A DNA stretch of 64,000 nt, from contig OX123186.2 of assembly GCA_944739405.2 (NCBI GenBank), positions 38,549,551-38,613,550 on the forward strand. Direction: 5' to 3'. Under the pieces are notes generated by a model. That model saw only the letters and a program-made list of their open reading frames with translations, made no database searches and was not told the origin of the DNA. Below are positions 1-11,111 of the stretch, in pieces. Both the position numbers and the translations under genes were made by a program. Position 1 is the first letter of the stretch. Every line of letters begins with the position of its first letter. The DNA is from Euclidia mi. Lineage: Eukaryota > Arthropoda > Insecta > Lepidoptera > Erebidae.

Positions 1-105
1 ATAATTTGATGCGGGCGGCTCAAAATCGGTCTGTGTTCTCCACACACCTTGAGGAAGGCCTGTGTCCAGCAGTGGACGTCTCTAGGCTGACATCATGATG
101 ATAAG
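1..105 (+). pseudogene. 3' end of a non-LTR retrotransposon (QQWTS tail)
   Basis: Read on the plus strand, this stretch encodes the relic peptide RKACVQQWTSLG followed by a stop and a short GATGAT-type tail. The same C-terminal pattern recurs at 35836-36005 with a preceding GRPRTRW motif. It is the extreme 3' end of a LINE pol gene. The 5' part lies outside the window or was never copied. The LINE clade is an inference (RTE or CR1-like). Confidence 0.55.
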
Positions 106-155
106 ATAATATTTGTAAATAGCAGATAATTCTAACTTCATAAATAGGCCAAAAA

Positions 156-557
156 TACTCTTTTCATTTAGTCCAGAACAGCTTCTTTTATTTTGATATT
201 TGTTTGCTTTCTAATTACATACCTCCGTATTTAATAACTTGTTAAACGATAAATTTTACCGGTCCTAAGCCCGAATGAAGTATTAAGGAGAGGGTAGAAT
301 TAACAAAATTAAAAAATAACTACCTACACTTATTATTTTGCTTCATTTTATTTTCTATGGCTACCTACATCATAAGTGCGAGAGAGAGAATGCGAATGAG
401 CAGGATGGAATATTATCAATGAATTAGTGAATGGATTGTAAAATATGACTATGATTTAAGTGAGATTTTCTACAATAAACAAATGATAATAACTTTGTTC
501 TTTATTGATATTATTAATTCTGTCCTTAAAGTTTTTGTACTAATTAAAAAAATAGTG
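156..557. repeat. Duplicated 0.4-kb block, copy 1
   Basis: This block matches 11846-12284 almost base for base in the same orientation (roughly 95% by eye), 11.7 kb away. The copy here lacks about 40 bp present near 12209-12255. No terminal repeats, poly(A) tail or coding frame were seen, so it is either a segmental duplication or two copies of an unclassified repeat. Confidence 0.8.
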
Positions 558-1258
558 TCACAAGACCCATCACCAAGCCGAAGTCTACTCGTTTTGCACA
601 TCATTTCAAGTCATACTACGCGAAAATAATACCTGGGAAACAAAATATTTTTTTAAGCTTAAAAAAATAGACACTTTTTATTAGCGGCAATGTATAGCGC
701 GCGCTTGCAGAAAAAATTGGCGCGAGTTATGCATCGTACCTACGCCGGCCGTATCTACCTACACCGTGCGCCGCGGTGGCGGCAGTTTATGATCACGTGG
801 TCGCGCGGCCGAGGGGAATGACCTCGCAGCTGATTGATGTTAGGCATACACTACGTGTCGGGAACTTTAAAGCCGTTTATTTTAGGGAAATATTGAACAT
901 TTTGTTTATGTTTATTTGGCAGAAAGTGTACATTTATCATTCTAAACACGATTTTGGAATAATTCGAAAAAAAATATTCGTGGCTTTGAGCCTCAATATC
1001 TCCTGAACCAGTAATTTCCCAGGTATGCCGCCGAAGTATAAAATGATCGTAATAATTGGTACAATATGGGGTTTTAGTTTTCGTTAAGGGTCTTTTTACA
1101 CCCTGTATACAACATGTAACAAGTTTAATGCACATCTTGAAAGTACTTTGTTCAGAATCGGCAACTGAATCCATTTCCGTCATTTTTAATATTGTTTATT
1201 TTTAGTCTTAAAATAATTAAAATAACGTAAATTGTAGTCACTCATTTTTTTTTAAATT
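558..1258. other. No gene recognised; CpG-rich patch
   Basis: The stretch is AT-rich DNA with a CpG-rich patch at about 690-830. A 12-bp inverted repeat (ATACCTGGGAAA at 629-640 and its complement at 1015-1026) brackets the patch, but there is no flanking duplication. Short open frames on both strands look random. Confidence 0.5.
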
Positions 1259-1492
1259 GAGCTATTCGAAAATAAACCTTAAATCAAAGCAGAATGGCTT
1301 ATTTTTAAATGCATTTGTTAAATGGTTCCACGTTGACTTACACAAACGCACACATTAAAACAACACAATTAAAAAAAAAAAAGAGCTATTCGAAAATAAA
1401 CCTAAATCAAAGCAGAACGGCTTATTTTTAAATGCATTTGTTATATGGTTTCACGTTGACTTACACAAACGCACACATTAATACAACACAAT
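1259..1492. repeat. Tandem duplication, 124-bp period
   Basis: The segment beginning GAGCTATTCGAAAATAAACC at 1259 is repeated from 1383 with only a few differences. An A-run separates the two copies. Two units only. Confidence 0.85.
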
Positions 1493-2582
1493 AGACGGCA
1501 AAAGACAATAGCACACAATTGACCACCAAAATGTCTATCATCTATCTTTCACTAACGTAGGTAATAAACAACGGGAAAGAGCGAGACGTAATGTCTCGCT
1601 CGCGCTGGCGCATGACAAGCGCAGCGGGCGATGCGCTTAGACATGTTATGACAAGTACAACCGGGAATATCTATCTGATTCTATCAGTGAGTGCTGTGAA
1701 AACATTTTTAAAAGTTCACTTGTTTACAAAATGTGTAATGGTGTATAATTTAATCATTCAACAACAAAGTGAAAAGTTCAACATCATCTTGATGTTGACT
1801 TGTCACCCATGGACTTTCTCATTGTGGAGAAATATTAAATCACCAGTTTATTGTGACGACAGAAAAAGTGCCGAGTAGTTAATTAATTAAGATACTAGCT
1901 GCTTTTGAAACAGTGAAAAGATGTGATTTGTGAGGAAATACTGAAGTGCTACGTGGACGAAAGAAATGTGATTTAAGCCTGTAAGTTATTTTATTATTCT
2001 ATTATTGTAAGTATTTAGATTCACAAGACAACTTTAAACACGCCGTTCTTGTTTATTTCTCTCATTGATATTCTTTTATTTTATCTGATTAAGTTAAGAT
2101 AGTCACAATAGTCACTTACGATGTTAAGAAACAATAGATCGTGCATATTAATAACAAACAATAAATGATTCGACTGTCCACACCATAGCTTAAAAGTGTG
2201 ATGGAAAGAAATACTTATAATATCTTTGGTAATATCAACAGTAGCCGACAAATTGTTCAAACATCATTTTTCTAAACCCCACTCTATCAGAGTGTGGTTT
2301 ACAGACTGAATTTCATACATTTTGTTATATCGTATCGTGTTTCGTTCCTATCAGATCGCTGTTGTTTGTTTACCATAGCAACCGTTTCGTTTGTGTGCGT
2401 ACGCAGATTTAGAGTGACCACGATTTTCACTTTTAATTGAGTTAATACTTTCTTTAAAAAAACATTATTTACGCAAATAAAAAAAATATTTCAATGCATG
2501 CATTATGATTGTAACAAGGTTTTCTAATTGGGGTGTCTGAGGATGTGCGTTATTTCCATTACACGTTGTATATAAATATTTA
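1493..2582. other. No coding gene recognised; possible promoter and untranslated exon
   Basis: A CpG-rich patch (1570-1640) contains the inverted pair GAGCGAGAC and GTCTCGCTC. It is followed by an initiator-like TCAGTG around 1684 and, 295 bp later, a good splice-donor sequence GTAAGTTA at 1981. This could be a first untranslated exon on the plus strand. The 95-codon open frame at 1591-1878 has no recognisable domain. The rest is AT-rich. Confidence 0.2.
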
Positions 2583-2765
2583 GCACTAGGAATAAATCCT
2601 GTGTTTCGTGAGACTTTACAACCAACGTACACAAAGAACACTCAGACTCGAGACAACAATTTGTGGATCACACAAAGTGTTGTCTCATGTGGGAATCAAA
2701 CCCACGACACTCCGCGCAGTGTCAAGCGGCGAGGCGGCCGCTTAAACCACTACGCCAACCGTGCA
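2583..2765 (-). mobile_element. tRNA-derived SINE (family B)
   Basis: On the minus strand the element begins with an A-box-like TGGCGTAGTGGT and a B-box-like GGTTTGATTCC, then a body shared with copies at 27093-27284 (minus) and 51163-51360 (plus), ending in GGATTTATTCCTAGTGC. The tRNA-like head would give an internal RNA polymerase III promoter. The B-box carries a C-to-T change in this copy. Confidence 0.8.
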
Positions 2766-2856
2766 GTCGATGTATTTGGTTATAGTCGCATATTATGTAT
2801 TTGGTTGCTTTATTATGTGATTAATATTTTGATAGGTACCACTACCGTATTTTATT

Positions 2857-3229
2857 AAAAAATACCGGGTAACTAATTTTTACCCGGTATTTTTTTCTAT
2901 TCTAAACAGTTTATTTTAATACAAAATGTATGTTGATTAAAGATTTAAAAGATATTAACTTCGTTTTACTTAAAATCAATATTTTATCTTCAATGGTCAA
3001 AGTCAAAACTAACAAGGTAGATTGTAGTATTGATGACGAAGTCAATTACACTATATAAGAACAGTATTCATTTCATGGCGAAGGCATTTAAATAATATAA
3101 AGATATAACTAATTTTTACCCGATATTTTTTATGAATACCCGGTAAAAAAGGGTATTTTTTCTTTTTTACCTATTTTACCCTTTTCTTCCAATTTTTACC
3201 TTCCCAATTTTTACCCACCCGCCCATCTC
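2857..3229. mobile_element. Degenerate hAT-like MITE remnant
   Basis: A 15-bp perfect hairpin lies at 2857-2895 (core TACCGGGTA and TACCCGGTA), and part of it is repeated at 3107-3132. The right end reads GCCCATCTCTAG, which resembles the complement of hAT-type termini. The left terminus and target duplication are not clear, so the superfamily is tentative. Confidence 0.35.
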
Positions 3230-5397
3230 TAGTTGCAACTTACTACTTGTGTGTGGTCGTTCTACATGACTGGCACAACTTGAATGATGATTGGCGGTTT
3301 TCTGCGGCAGATGCTGACGGCGCAAATGCCCGGCAATAATCGGCGGCACATGCCGCGCGGCAAAAGCAGGCGGCCTTGCCGCCGGCTTTTGTGTGTAGGA
3401 GCCTTTACTACTGCTCTACAATTCTAGATGTATGAGGTACAATCCAAGTAATTTTATTGAATTGAACAAGGCATTTACAATTCCTTACTACGATATATGA
3501 AAAAAGATGCCTAAAGATAAAGAAGATAGAAGGAAGAATAATACGAAAAGAGAATCCCATAATTATTCACATTTTCATATTGAAACAGTATTACGAGACG
3601 TCTACTCTGCAAGGGCGCTCGACTTTTATAACCGCAATAAGAACAAAAACTAAAAAAGTTGCATCAAAGAAATGATAGTATTAAAAAAGCAACACACGGC
3701 AAGTATCACAATGGTGCATAAAATCCCAAAGCATATAAAACCATGCAGATGATACTGCAACGTAGCTCTAGTCCATTATAAAAAATAATCCCAGCGCTCC
3801 TTTAGAAGACAAAGTATATTTTATTCGAAGAAAGTTCGTAGCCCAGGTACGTTATGCAAACGGCGATTTTTACCAAAAATATTGAAATGAAGGCATAAAA
3901 GAAAGACCCTTTGAAAGGTTTGTTATGATAAATAGGGAGAAATGAAATAAAGGCTTAGGTTGAAGGTACCAAATGGTTTTGTCGTTCAAACAAAAGTAAA
4001 ATTTGAATATTACACTCTAAGATATTTTTTGTAGACATTTTTAAATTGAAGATATTTGTCACGTAAACGTTTGTTATTCATTTTGGATGTTTATACTTCA
4101 GCTGTTGAATAAAATATACAAAAATGTACTTACTTGGAAAAATATACGTAATGGTATCAATATTTCTGAATAAATTTACCTAAAATGTATGCCTCATTTC
4201 ACTTAATATTTAGAGTCCTCGTTTACCATTAGGCTAAGGCTTACTTATTAAGATCATGTAAAGTGCTTTTAGCAGCAATTACACGAATAACGTTTGAAAT
4301 CTAAAGTCCATCAGATCTGTCTAATTATATGATATTGATTCAGACTTTTGTCTGCATGTTTCATAGTATTACAAATATGTCTACTTTATTAGGACAGCTC
4401 CGCTCTTTATTGCTTTGGTGTACGGGCAGCCTTGCAAGGAACGGTTTCTATAGCTCGATTCGAAATCGAACTCAAACTTTCGCAATATTCAAAATAAAAG
4501 TGCGAATTTCCCGCTATAGGGCTTGTCGTATTAGTCGAATAAAAAATCTCAGCTAGCGTGTATACCATTTATATTACCTAACTTTCCAAAGCTAAAAAAG
4601 CGGAAGCTTTAATACAACGTCCGTGAATCGCATACCTTGTGATACCTATGAACATATTTATACTACCTAATAGTTTCTTTGATGTGTTTGGATGTAACTG
4701 AAGTTTTCTTAAATGGCTGAACTGATTTTGATCAACCTTACTTTGTGTATTTGACTATATTATGTAATGTGATTCTGGACGGTTTTAGTAAGAGATTGGA
4801 AGGTATCCGACACTTCCATCGAATTCTGGAACTTTAACTAAAGTTTTCTTAAATGGTGATCACAACATTGCTGCAATTACCATTAATTGATAATAGCTAA
4901 TTGTTTTATTTCAGTAAATTTCAGGTATAAACTTCGTTAATTAATTAACTTTCGGTAATAAATAAATAAATTAAGTAAAGTAAGTTTCATTTTCTTTTTT
5001 GTAACGAACATATACTTTCCTAAGTTAAATGGCTATTGTGAAACGTTGTTTGGTTTGCCTTGTACATTTAAATTGTCTGTTGGATTTTTTTGTCCTAAGC
5101 CTGTGATCTCGCCTGTTGCTAAGCAATGATACGGCCGAAGATGGAGCACGCTTGCCTTTTTTTTCGAATATCAAATATCTCGGTACTGTTTCAAGCCTTA
5201 AGCTTCATCCATCAAGTAATACCTGGCAGAATGTATAAACATTTTGTACTCATGAAAGTCAACGGACTTAAATCTAATCTAATTGTCACGAATAGGACTC
5301 ATCGAGAACAGTTCATAAGGTGGTAGTACTGCATGTCATTCTCGCCAGTGTAGGTCTACCACTCACAAACATAAACAAAATTACAGCTGAAATGTTA
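3230..5397. other. No gene recognised
   Basis: A GC-rich, GCC/GGC-rich patch (about 3290-3400) ends in TGTGTAGGAGCC, similar to the nested foldback at 13429-13586. The remainder is AT-rich. A 17-bp motif (AAGTTTTCTTAAATGG) occurs twice, near 4700 and 4840. The bases GATGGAGCACGCTTGCCT near 5138 recur at 43495. No coding signal was seen. Confidence 0.5.
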
Positions 5398-5453
5398 TTG
5401 GCATTATTTAAATTAACTGCTCTCTTAACAGTAGTTAATTTAAATAATGGCAA
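5398..5453. repeat. Short foldback, 21-bp arms
   Basis: The arms 5398-5418 and 5433-5453 are complementary with one mismatch (core CATTATTTAAATTAACT) around a 14-base loop. It could form an RNA or DNA hairpin. No terminal duplication was seen. Confidence 0.75.
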
Positions 5454-5504
5454 CTGCTATTCTTGGTTACTCAATTCTGAGAATCATGTACTATCCATAT
5501 TCAT

Positions 5505-5771
5505 GATGACCGGTTGGCGCAGCGGGAGTGTAAGCGACTGCTACGCCGAAGGTCGCGGGTTCGATTCCCGCTCAAGTCAAACATTTGTGTGCATGAACAT
5601 GGGTGTTTGTCTTGGTCTGGGTGTTTCTATGTATATTATGTATGTATTTACAAAAAAAAAGTATATATGTATGTTTATCCATTATCTAGTACCCATAGTA
5701 CAAGCTTCTGCTTAGTTTGGGACTAGATGGTGTTGTGTGAATGTGGTAGAATATTATTATTATTATTATAA
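5505..5771 (+). mobile_element. tRNA-derived SINE with (ATT)n tail
   Basis: The head has an A-box-like TGGCGCAGCGGG and a perfect B-box GGTTCGATTCC. The body ends in the motif GCTTAGTTTGGGACTAGATG followed by ATT repeats. It is far too long for a tRNA and has the head-body-tail plan of a SINE. The open frames at 5320-5726 are incidental. Confidence 0.85.
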
Positions 5772-5825
5772 AAATAACTTAATTTATTATTTATTACAGT
5801 CATACTTTTTATAATGCTTTGTATA

Positions 5826-5902
5826 GTTCTCATAGTGAGAAGAGGCTCGTGCCCAGCAGCGGGACAGGATTTACACAGGGCTGATGACAATGATGATGAT
5901 TA
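5826..5902 (+). mobile_element. 3' end of SINE family A1
   Basis: The sequence TCATAGTGAGAAGAGG, then GTGCCCAGCAGCGGGACAG and a GATGATGAT tail match the 3' ends at 40145-40218 and 62655-62725. The tRNA head is missing, as expected for 5' truncation. Confidence 0.75.
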
Positions 5903-6395
5903 AATTATATTGTCTTTCCGACATCAATGAACTTAACACGTTTATAGTAACGTCATGTGGTCACTCAATATGCGGTGTAACTCGTAGATGGTGCTAAATA
6001 GTAAAAAGCAGTAATAAACTTTCTCATGCATTGATGTTAACATATTTTAGGCAATGTGAAAGAAAATTGCTTATCAATATTGCATTCATACTTTGGATTC
6101 CGTAATAAACTACTAGGAAACCATATATTTTCGCCATGTCCGCAGAAGCATTATCATTATATCAGGTACTTGATACGGGTTATCACGGTACTTCTGCGAC
6201 ATAAAATAATAAAAAACCGATATTATTATTGCGTTAAGCTGGCCATAGCTTATAACTTTTTAAGGCAAGCAATGGCTGAGTTGGATAAGAGCCACTACTA
6301 AAAGCCAGAAAACTGGCCATACAGCGACATTTTCATGTGATCAAATAGTGCCATTAGTTTTCCATTGCAATTAAAAATATAGCCCACTTATTTTT
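5903..6395. other. No gene recognised
   Basis: AT-rich DNA. The 81-codon open frame at 6056-6301 has no recognisable motif. Confidence 0.5.
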
Positions 6396-6409
6396 CAGCT
6401 ACCATACCT

Positions 6410-7007
6410 TTTTTTTTTTTTACGAGGTGGAAAATCCCTTCGGATCTCCGACTCTTGGGGGAAATAAGAGCCGGAGTATGTAGTGTTTCCACTAAAAACC
6501 ACCTCGACTGCCGCCACGTACCCGTGTGTCGGAGGGTGGGGCATCACCTAAGCACTCGTCGCCACCCTCCGACGGGTATTGGCCCGCCAGATGGTCAGGC
6601 GGGCCCCGAACAAAACCCCCTTGGCGACGGATTAAGGTGTTGGACTCCGCCGCCAAAACGCCCAGCGGCCGCAGAGGATAGGGAGGACGGCAACGCAACA
6701 CCGCATCTCCTCTTCCTCTGCGGCCCCACCGCGACGCATCGAATGTTGCGCCCCCATTTGGTCGCGGGAGATAGGGCGCGCGGCAACGCAACACCGACAC
6801 GCCTCTCCTCTCGCGACCGCACCCGACTGCGAGGGACAGACAGAACTGTCCCCCGCACCCGCACCGTTGGACGCATCCTGCGCAGGCCCCTCCAAGCCCA
6901 CGCGGAGCGTCCCCTCCTGGATCCCTCTTAGCTTCACCGCGGGTGACCAATCCACGGTTACTGAGCCCCCCCACCACGACAAGGTGGTGATCCCACGGGG
7001 GCGGGGG
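6410..7007 (-). mobile_element. GC-rich poly(A)-tailed retroelement, probably a non-autonomous R1-type derivative
   Basis: The element is flanked by the direct repeat CAGCTACCATACC (6396-6408 and 7008-7020). On the minus strand it ends in a run of about 12 A. It begins with a small hairpin (CACCACCTTGTCGTGGTG near 6975) and contains two imperfect tandem units sharing CGGTGTTGCGTTGCCG. Its 3' part shares GTGGTTTTAGTGG-like sequence with the R1-like element at 8847-11111. No reverse transcriptase is encoded. Open frames on both strands are products of GC richness. The best reading is an internally deleted LINE or a SINE-like derivative mobilised in trans. The R1 link is an inference. Confidence 0.7.
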
Positions 7008-7021
7008 CAGCTACCATACCT

Positions 7022-8149
7022 ACGTAGCCTTGTACTTTAAAATGGGCTTCAACCAACGTAGCCAAACTAGTTTCACCGCCGTAACTCGTCACAAAAATAT
7101 TTTATTATACTTTTTCCAAGATTCGCCATTAAACATCCATATCGCCATATCCATATATAAAGCTAATAAATAATATAACACGTACCTACTTCAAAGAACA
7201 TTAAAACATAATCATTTATGTAAAAAAGTGGGCAGCGCACGACCCTAAAACAAAACAAATTGTGCTTCAGACCGTTACAAAGGAAAAAAGTAATGTGATA
7301 TGGATCAATAACCCATTAGATCTAAACTTAGTACGTGTCGAATACATTATACAACATTTGGTGCCATATAATATTGTTGGTCTGACTTTATGCAATATAG
7401 ATATTGATCTTAGTATTAGGTATTCAGTAACTAGTGATATCTAAGCTAAGTGAGTAGATGTTATTTACTTTGTGTGGATAAGGTAGATAGATACATAGAT
7501 AGATAGCTAGCTAGAATAACGCTTTATTGTACACCAGTAAATACAAGGATTCCATAGTAAGTCTGTTACCCAACAATTTTAATTAGTTATATCCTTGAAA
7601 AATGCTAAAATGTCTACACCCACCGACCACCAAAACTACAATGAAAGTTTTTCGTTCCGCACATGTTTCGTCATCGCAAGATTTCCGCCAAAGCTTCGCA
7701 GCCACATGCGAACGCGTCGGTGGACTAATATCGTTACAAGTACAGAATATGTAGATGTGTACATGTAAGGATATCAAACACATTATAACTTTAATTCTAG
7801 TGAATCAGTTTCAAACAACTCCTACTTGTAACTTGTAATATCTATCTTTGATCACGGTTACGTATCTATGCATAATTCCTAATAAAGTCGGATTATGCAC
7901 TAAACTACTTGAACAAGTACTTAGAACTTAAATTAAGGACTGCACCGATTTGTTCGGATGAAATATGATTAATCCTACGTAGCTCTAAGGAATACAGATT
8001 ATTATACCTATAGTAATATTATGTTATAGAGTCAAACGATTATTAAAATAATCGAATTCTTGACTCCTGTTTATAAATACTTACCGATAGAGAATTCTAC
8101 ATTAAGTAGAGATTAATTAGATTAATTAGATTAATTTTACATTAATAGA
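7022..8149. other. No gene recognised
   Basis: AT-rich DNA with a short GATA microsatellite near 7483-7515. Open frames here are short and featureless. Confidence 0.5.
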
Positions 8150-8232
8150 TTGTTTTGCTCGAGATCGATCTGAGAGTGGAGTCTTGGGGAAGGACCTGCA
8201 GTGGACGTTTCTGGGCTGAGACGATGATAGAT
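8150..8232 (+). pseudogene. Decayed 3' end of a LINE
   Basis: The sequence GGAGTCTTGGGGAAGGACC, then GCAGTGGACGTTTCTGGGCTG is a decayed version of the QQWTS tail at 1-105. No more of the element remains. Confidence 0.45.
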
Positions 8233-8388
8233 TATTTAAGTTTTGTTCTATTCATGAATTTCTCAAAAGATTTGCTTTGGAAAAGATAAATTATATATAG
8301 CTTCTTAAAGTAAAAGTACTTTTTAAATCTGCAACCTATTTTTTATAAACTTACCATCAAATAGCCAAACCCTTTACCGAATGTAATA

Positions 8389-8464
8389 AAGCAAGCCTAC
8401 GTTAACGCGGGTTATAATAATAACCCGCGTTAACGTAGGCTTGCTTGGCCGTAGCCAAGCAAGC
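8389..8464. repeat. Two overlapping perfect hairpins
   Basis: Hairpin 1 has perfect 27-nt arms (8389-8415 and 8420-8446) with loop AATA. Hairpin 2 has perfect 12-nt arms (8437-8448 and 8453-8464; GGCTTGCTTGGC) with loop CGTA. The two share GGCTTGCTT, so only one can form at a time. Confidence 0.9.
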
Positions 8465-8833
8465 CTTTTTATTATGCCTAAAATAAGGTCTCTCTACTAT
8501 ACTGTAGTAAACACCGAACAAATCTATACAATTATTGTTATAATGTTCAAAGACTGATATGTATTTTGCAGTAGTTATTTGAAAATGATAAACCAAATAA
8601 TTAATGAAATTAACCACTTATTTAAAATACTTTTGTCGGTGTTTCTTCTATTACCTAGGTCCTTAGATCCAATACGATTCTGAAATAAGGTTACGATGAT
8701 TTTCAGACAAGATGTATGAACGCTAAGTGAGAGCATTACTTAAAAATAGTAAAAAATAATGTAAATAACTAGGTGTCTCTTTAGTGTACAATTTCAATAA
8801 ATATATAAAAAGTGTTCAACTATAGAAAAATAG
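8465..8833. other. No gene recognised
   Basis: AT-rich. The 71-codon open frame at 8402-8617 reads into the hairpin and has no known motif. Confidence 0.5.
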
Positions 8834-8846
8834 AAGTACCTAATAT

Positions 8847-11111
8847 CCTTTTTTTTGACTCATGGTAGAAACCAAACAATTTACGGGCTTACAGGCTGGG
8901 CCCCTAAAGGGGCTCAGTCTAGGGAGAGTGTGGAGACTCCCTGACGAGAAGCACCGGGACTACCCACTAAAACCACCATGGTGTTCCTCTATCCGATCCC
9001 ATTGAATGGCGGGGTCGCGGGATCTGCGTTAGTATTACTGCCGCGACCCCGCCTGAGCTGGCCCGCGCGAGCGGGCCCCGTCCCTCGCATGCATCCATCT
9101 GCATCCATCATACTTGTCCTCATAAATCCTCTTTCATACTACAAGTGGAAAAGAACGACGTAGTCTACTAATGCTACGAGAGGCGCACGCGGAACACGTG
9201 CGCCGCCTCTCGGGCCTCGCGGACGGGGGGCGGTATAACAGGCCCGCCGTCCGCAGGCGTGTACTCACGGTGGCCAGAGATCGTTGAACACCCTCCGGCG
9301 ACGACGCCCGGTTCTGTGGGTGGAGACAGGTCGCATAGGCTCCCTATCCCGCTCCGCCACCTCCTTGATCGACATCACTGTCTCACAAAAGGAGGCGACG
9401 GCGTCCCAACACATCTCGCTCCGAACCATGGAACGAATCAAGGTCCGAAGCGAGAGGTCGACCACTCCTATCACCGCGACTAGGTCTCGGCGCTGCGATG
9501 CCCAAGCAGGTCATTCCGCCAAGGTGTGCAGCGCCGTGTCCTCTACTGGGTCACGACGATCTCCGCAGTGGTGACATCCGGGCGTCTCTTCCCGGCCAAT
9601 GCGGTGCAGGAACCGGCCGAAACAACCATGGCCGGTTATCACCTGTGTCATCCGGAAGGTGAGGGCGCCGTGACGTCTCTCCAGCCTCTCGTCGAGTACG
9701 GGCCTCTGCCTCGATGCAGCGAAGCCCCACGCTGGGGTGCGTGAGTCGCTGTCGCCATTCCGCCACTAGGACCTGTCGGAGTTCCGCCTTTCGCGCCTCA
9801 ATCTCGCGAGGCGCGGGTTCTCCGCCTACTGACCGGGCCTCGCGGCGCCACTTATAAACCGACGCAAGTAGCCCGGCCTGTAGGTCCCAGGGCGGACATC
9901 CGGCAAGGAGAGTCGCGGCTCCGAAGGAGACCGTGCGGTAGCCACAAATTATCCTGACGGCCAGGGCACGCTGCGGTGCGCAAAGCGCCCGAACGTTGCG
10001 GGCCGTCAGGTTCTGGGCCCAGATGGGACACCCGTATAGGGCCATCGACCGCACGACTCCCTCATAGAGCCTCCGGCAAGAGACGTTCGGCCCCCGTAGG
10101 TTTGGCAGCAGCCTCGACAAGGCGGCCGCCGCCCCCAGGAGTCTAGGTGCCAAACGCTCAAAATGCCGGTGAAAGTCCCATCGGCTATCGAGAACGAGCC
10201 CGAGGTATTTCAAGCTCGTCCCGATGCCGATGCGGACTCCTCCTACCATTATGTTGGCCCCTGCAGGTGGCCTGTTCCGAGGCCCATGAAACGAAATTGC
10301 ATTGGAATTGAATTGGATTTTGACAAGACCACCTCGATGCCCAACAGCCGTCGCCAGTATGGCCGCCGCCCGGTGCGTCTTACCCTTGGCCGTGACCAAC
10401 GTATCGTCGGCATAACAGACTAAGCCGACGCCGTGGAGGAGCGCACCCCGCAGCACATAGTCGTAGCCGATGTTCCACAGGATTGGACCAAGAACCGGCC
10501 CCTGCGGAACACCGCACGACATCTCTCACCGACTCCAACCGTCGTGACCCGGGTATACCACATACCTCTCGTATAGGTATGCCCCGACTATTTGGCGGAG
10601 ATACGTCGGCACTCGATGGTAGACGAGTGCCGACTTGACGACGCTCCAGGGCAAGGTGTTAAATGCGTTGGCGATGTCAAGCGACACTGCCAGAACCACC
10701 TCGCCCCGGGATACTGCGTCCTCCGCCAGGCTCCTCACTGTTTGTATGGCATCAATCGTGGAGCGCCCTCGGCGAAAACCGAATTGGTTGTCTGCCAAGT
10801 TCGGGCCCACGCTCGACAGGTGTCCAGCAACTCGACAGCGAGGCGCTCGGCAACTATGTGCTCGAGCATCTTCACAACCTCATCCAGCAACACGGGCCGG
10901 TAGGCAGACGGACTGTCCGCCGGGCGCCCCTCCTTCTTGATTAGGACCAGCTTGCCCGTCTTCCAAAGACGAGGAAACCGGCCCTCTACCATACATTTGG
11001 TGAAGAGCCCTATAAGTCGGGGCTCGAACTCGGCTATGACCAGGGCCCACGCTCGGCCTGGAATGCCGTCGGGCCCTGGGGCGGTGTTCTTCATACGGAC
11101 CACCGCCGCTC
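8847..11111 (-). mobile_element. 5'-truncated R1-clade non-LTR retrotransposon
   Basis: The insertion is bounded by the 13-bp direct repeat AAGTACCTAATAT at 8834-8846 and 11112-11124. On the minus strand it runs from a truncated 5' end inside the reverse transcriptase, through the C-terminal zinc knuckle, to a 3' UTR of about 350 bp and a short A-run (AAAAAAAAGG). Such a target duplication with 5' truncation is typical of target-primed reverse transcription. The site is ordinary AT-rich DNA, not 28S rDNA or TTAGG telomere, so this copy is not at a classical R1-type target. Confidence 0.9.
9265..11103 (-). pseudogene. R1-clade reverse transcriptase ORF2, broken
   Basis: This is the C-terminal two-thirds of an R1-type pol protein. 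In order on the minus strand come APGPDGIPGRAW, QFGFRRGRSTIDAI, the catalytic motif A block SLDIANAFNTLPW, SCGVPQGPVLGPILWN, the catalytic box CYADDTLV, a thumb-like region and a C-terminal CHHC zinc knuckle (CHHCG, then HTLAEC). The family reverse-transcribes its own RNA at a nicked target. The N-terminal endonuclease is missing. The frame is broken by a shift near 10808, an in-frame TGA at 10526-10528 (probably CGA decayed), and a second shift near 9660. The ORF appears to end at 9265. This copy cannot make a working enzyme. The R1-clade call rests on the WN-YD and YADDTLV blocks and the zinc knuckle; site preference is unknown. Confidence 0.85.

Noticed and set aside
629..1026. 398-bp MITE with ATACCTGGGAAA ends
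   Set aside because: The inverted repeat is only 12 bp, similarity stops at once and there is no target duplication.
5505..5590. tRNA gene
   Set aside because: The A- and B-boxes are tRNA-like, but the sequence continues into a SINE body and ATT tail; no clean cloverleaf with an acceptor stem was found. The same applies to 21355, 27093 and 62400.
6455..6982. 158-161-codon proteins in the GC-rich element
   Set aside because: Long frames exist on both strands in four registers, which is expected from high GC with few stop codons; no domain matches.
8847..11111. Site-specific rDNA R1 insertion
   Set aside because: The flanks carry a 13-bp AT-rich duplication and no rRNA sequence.
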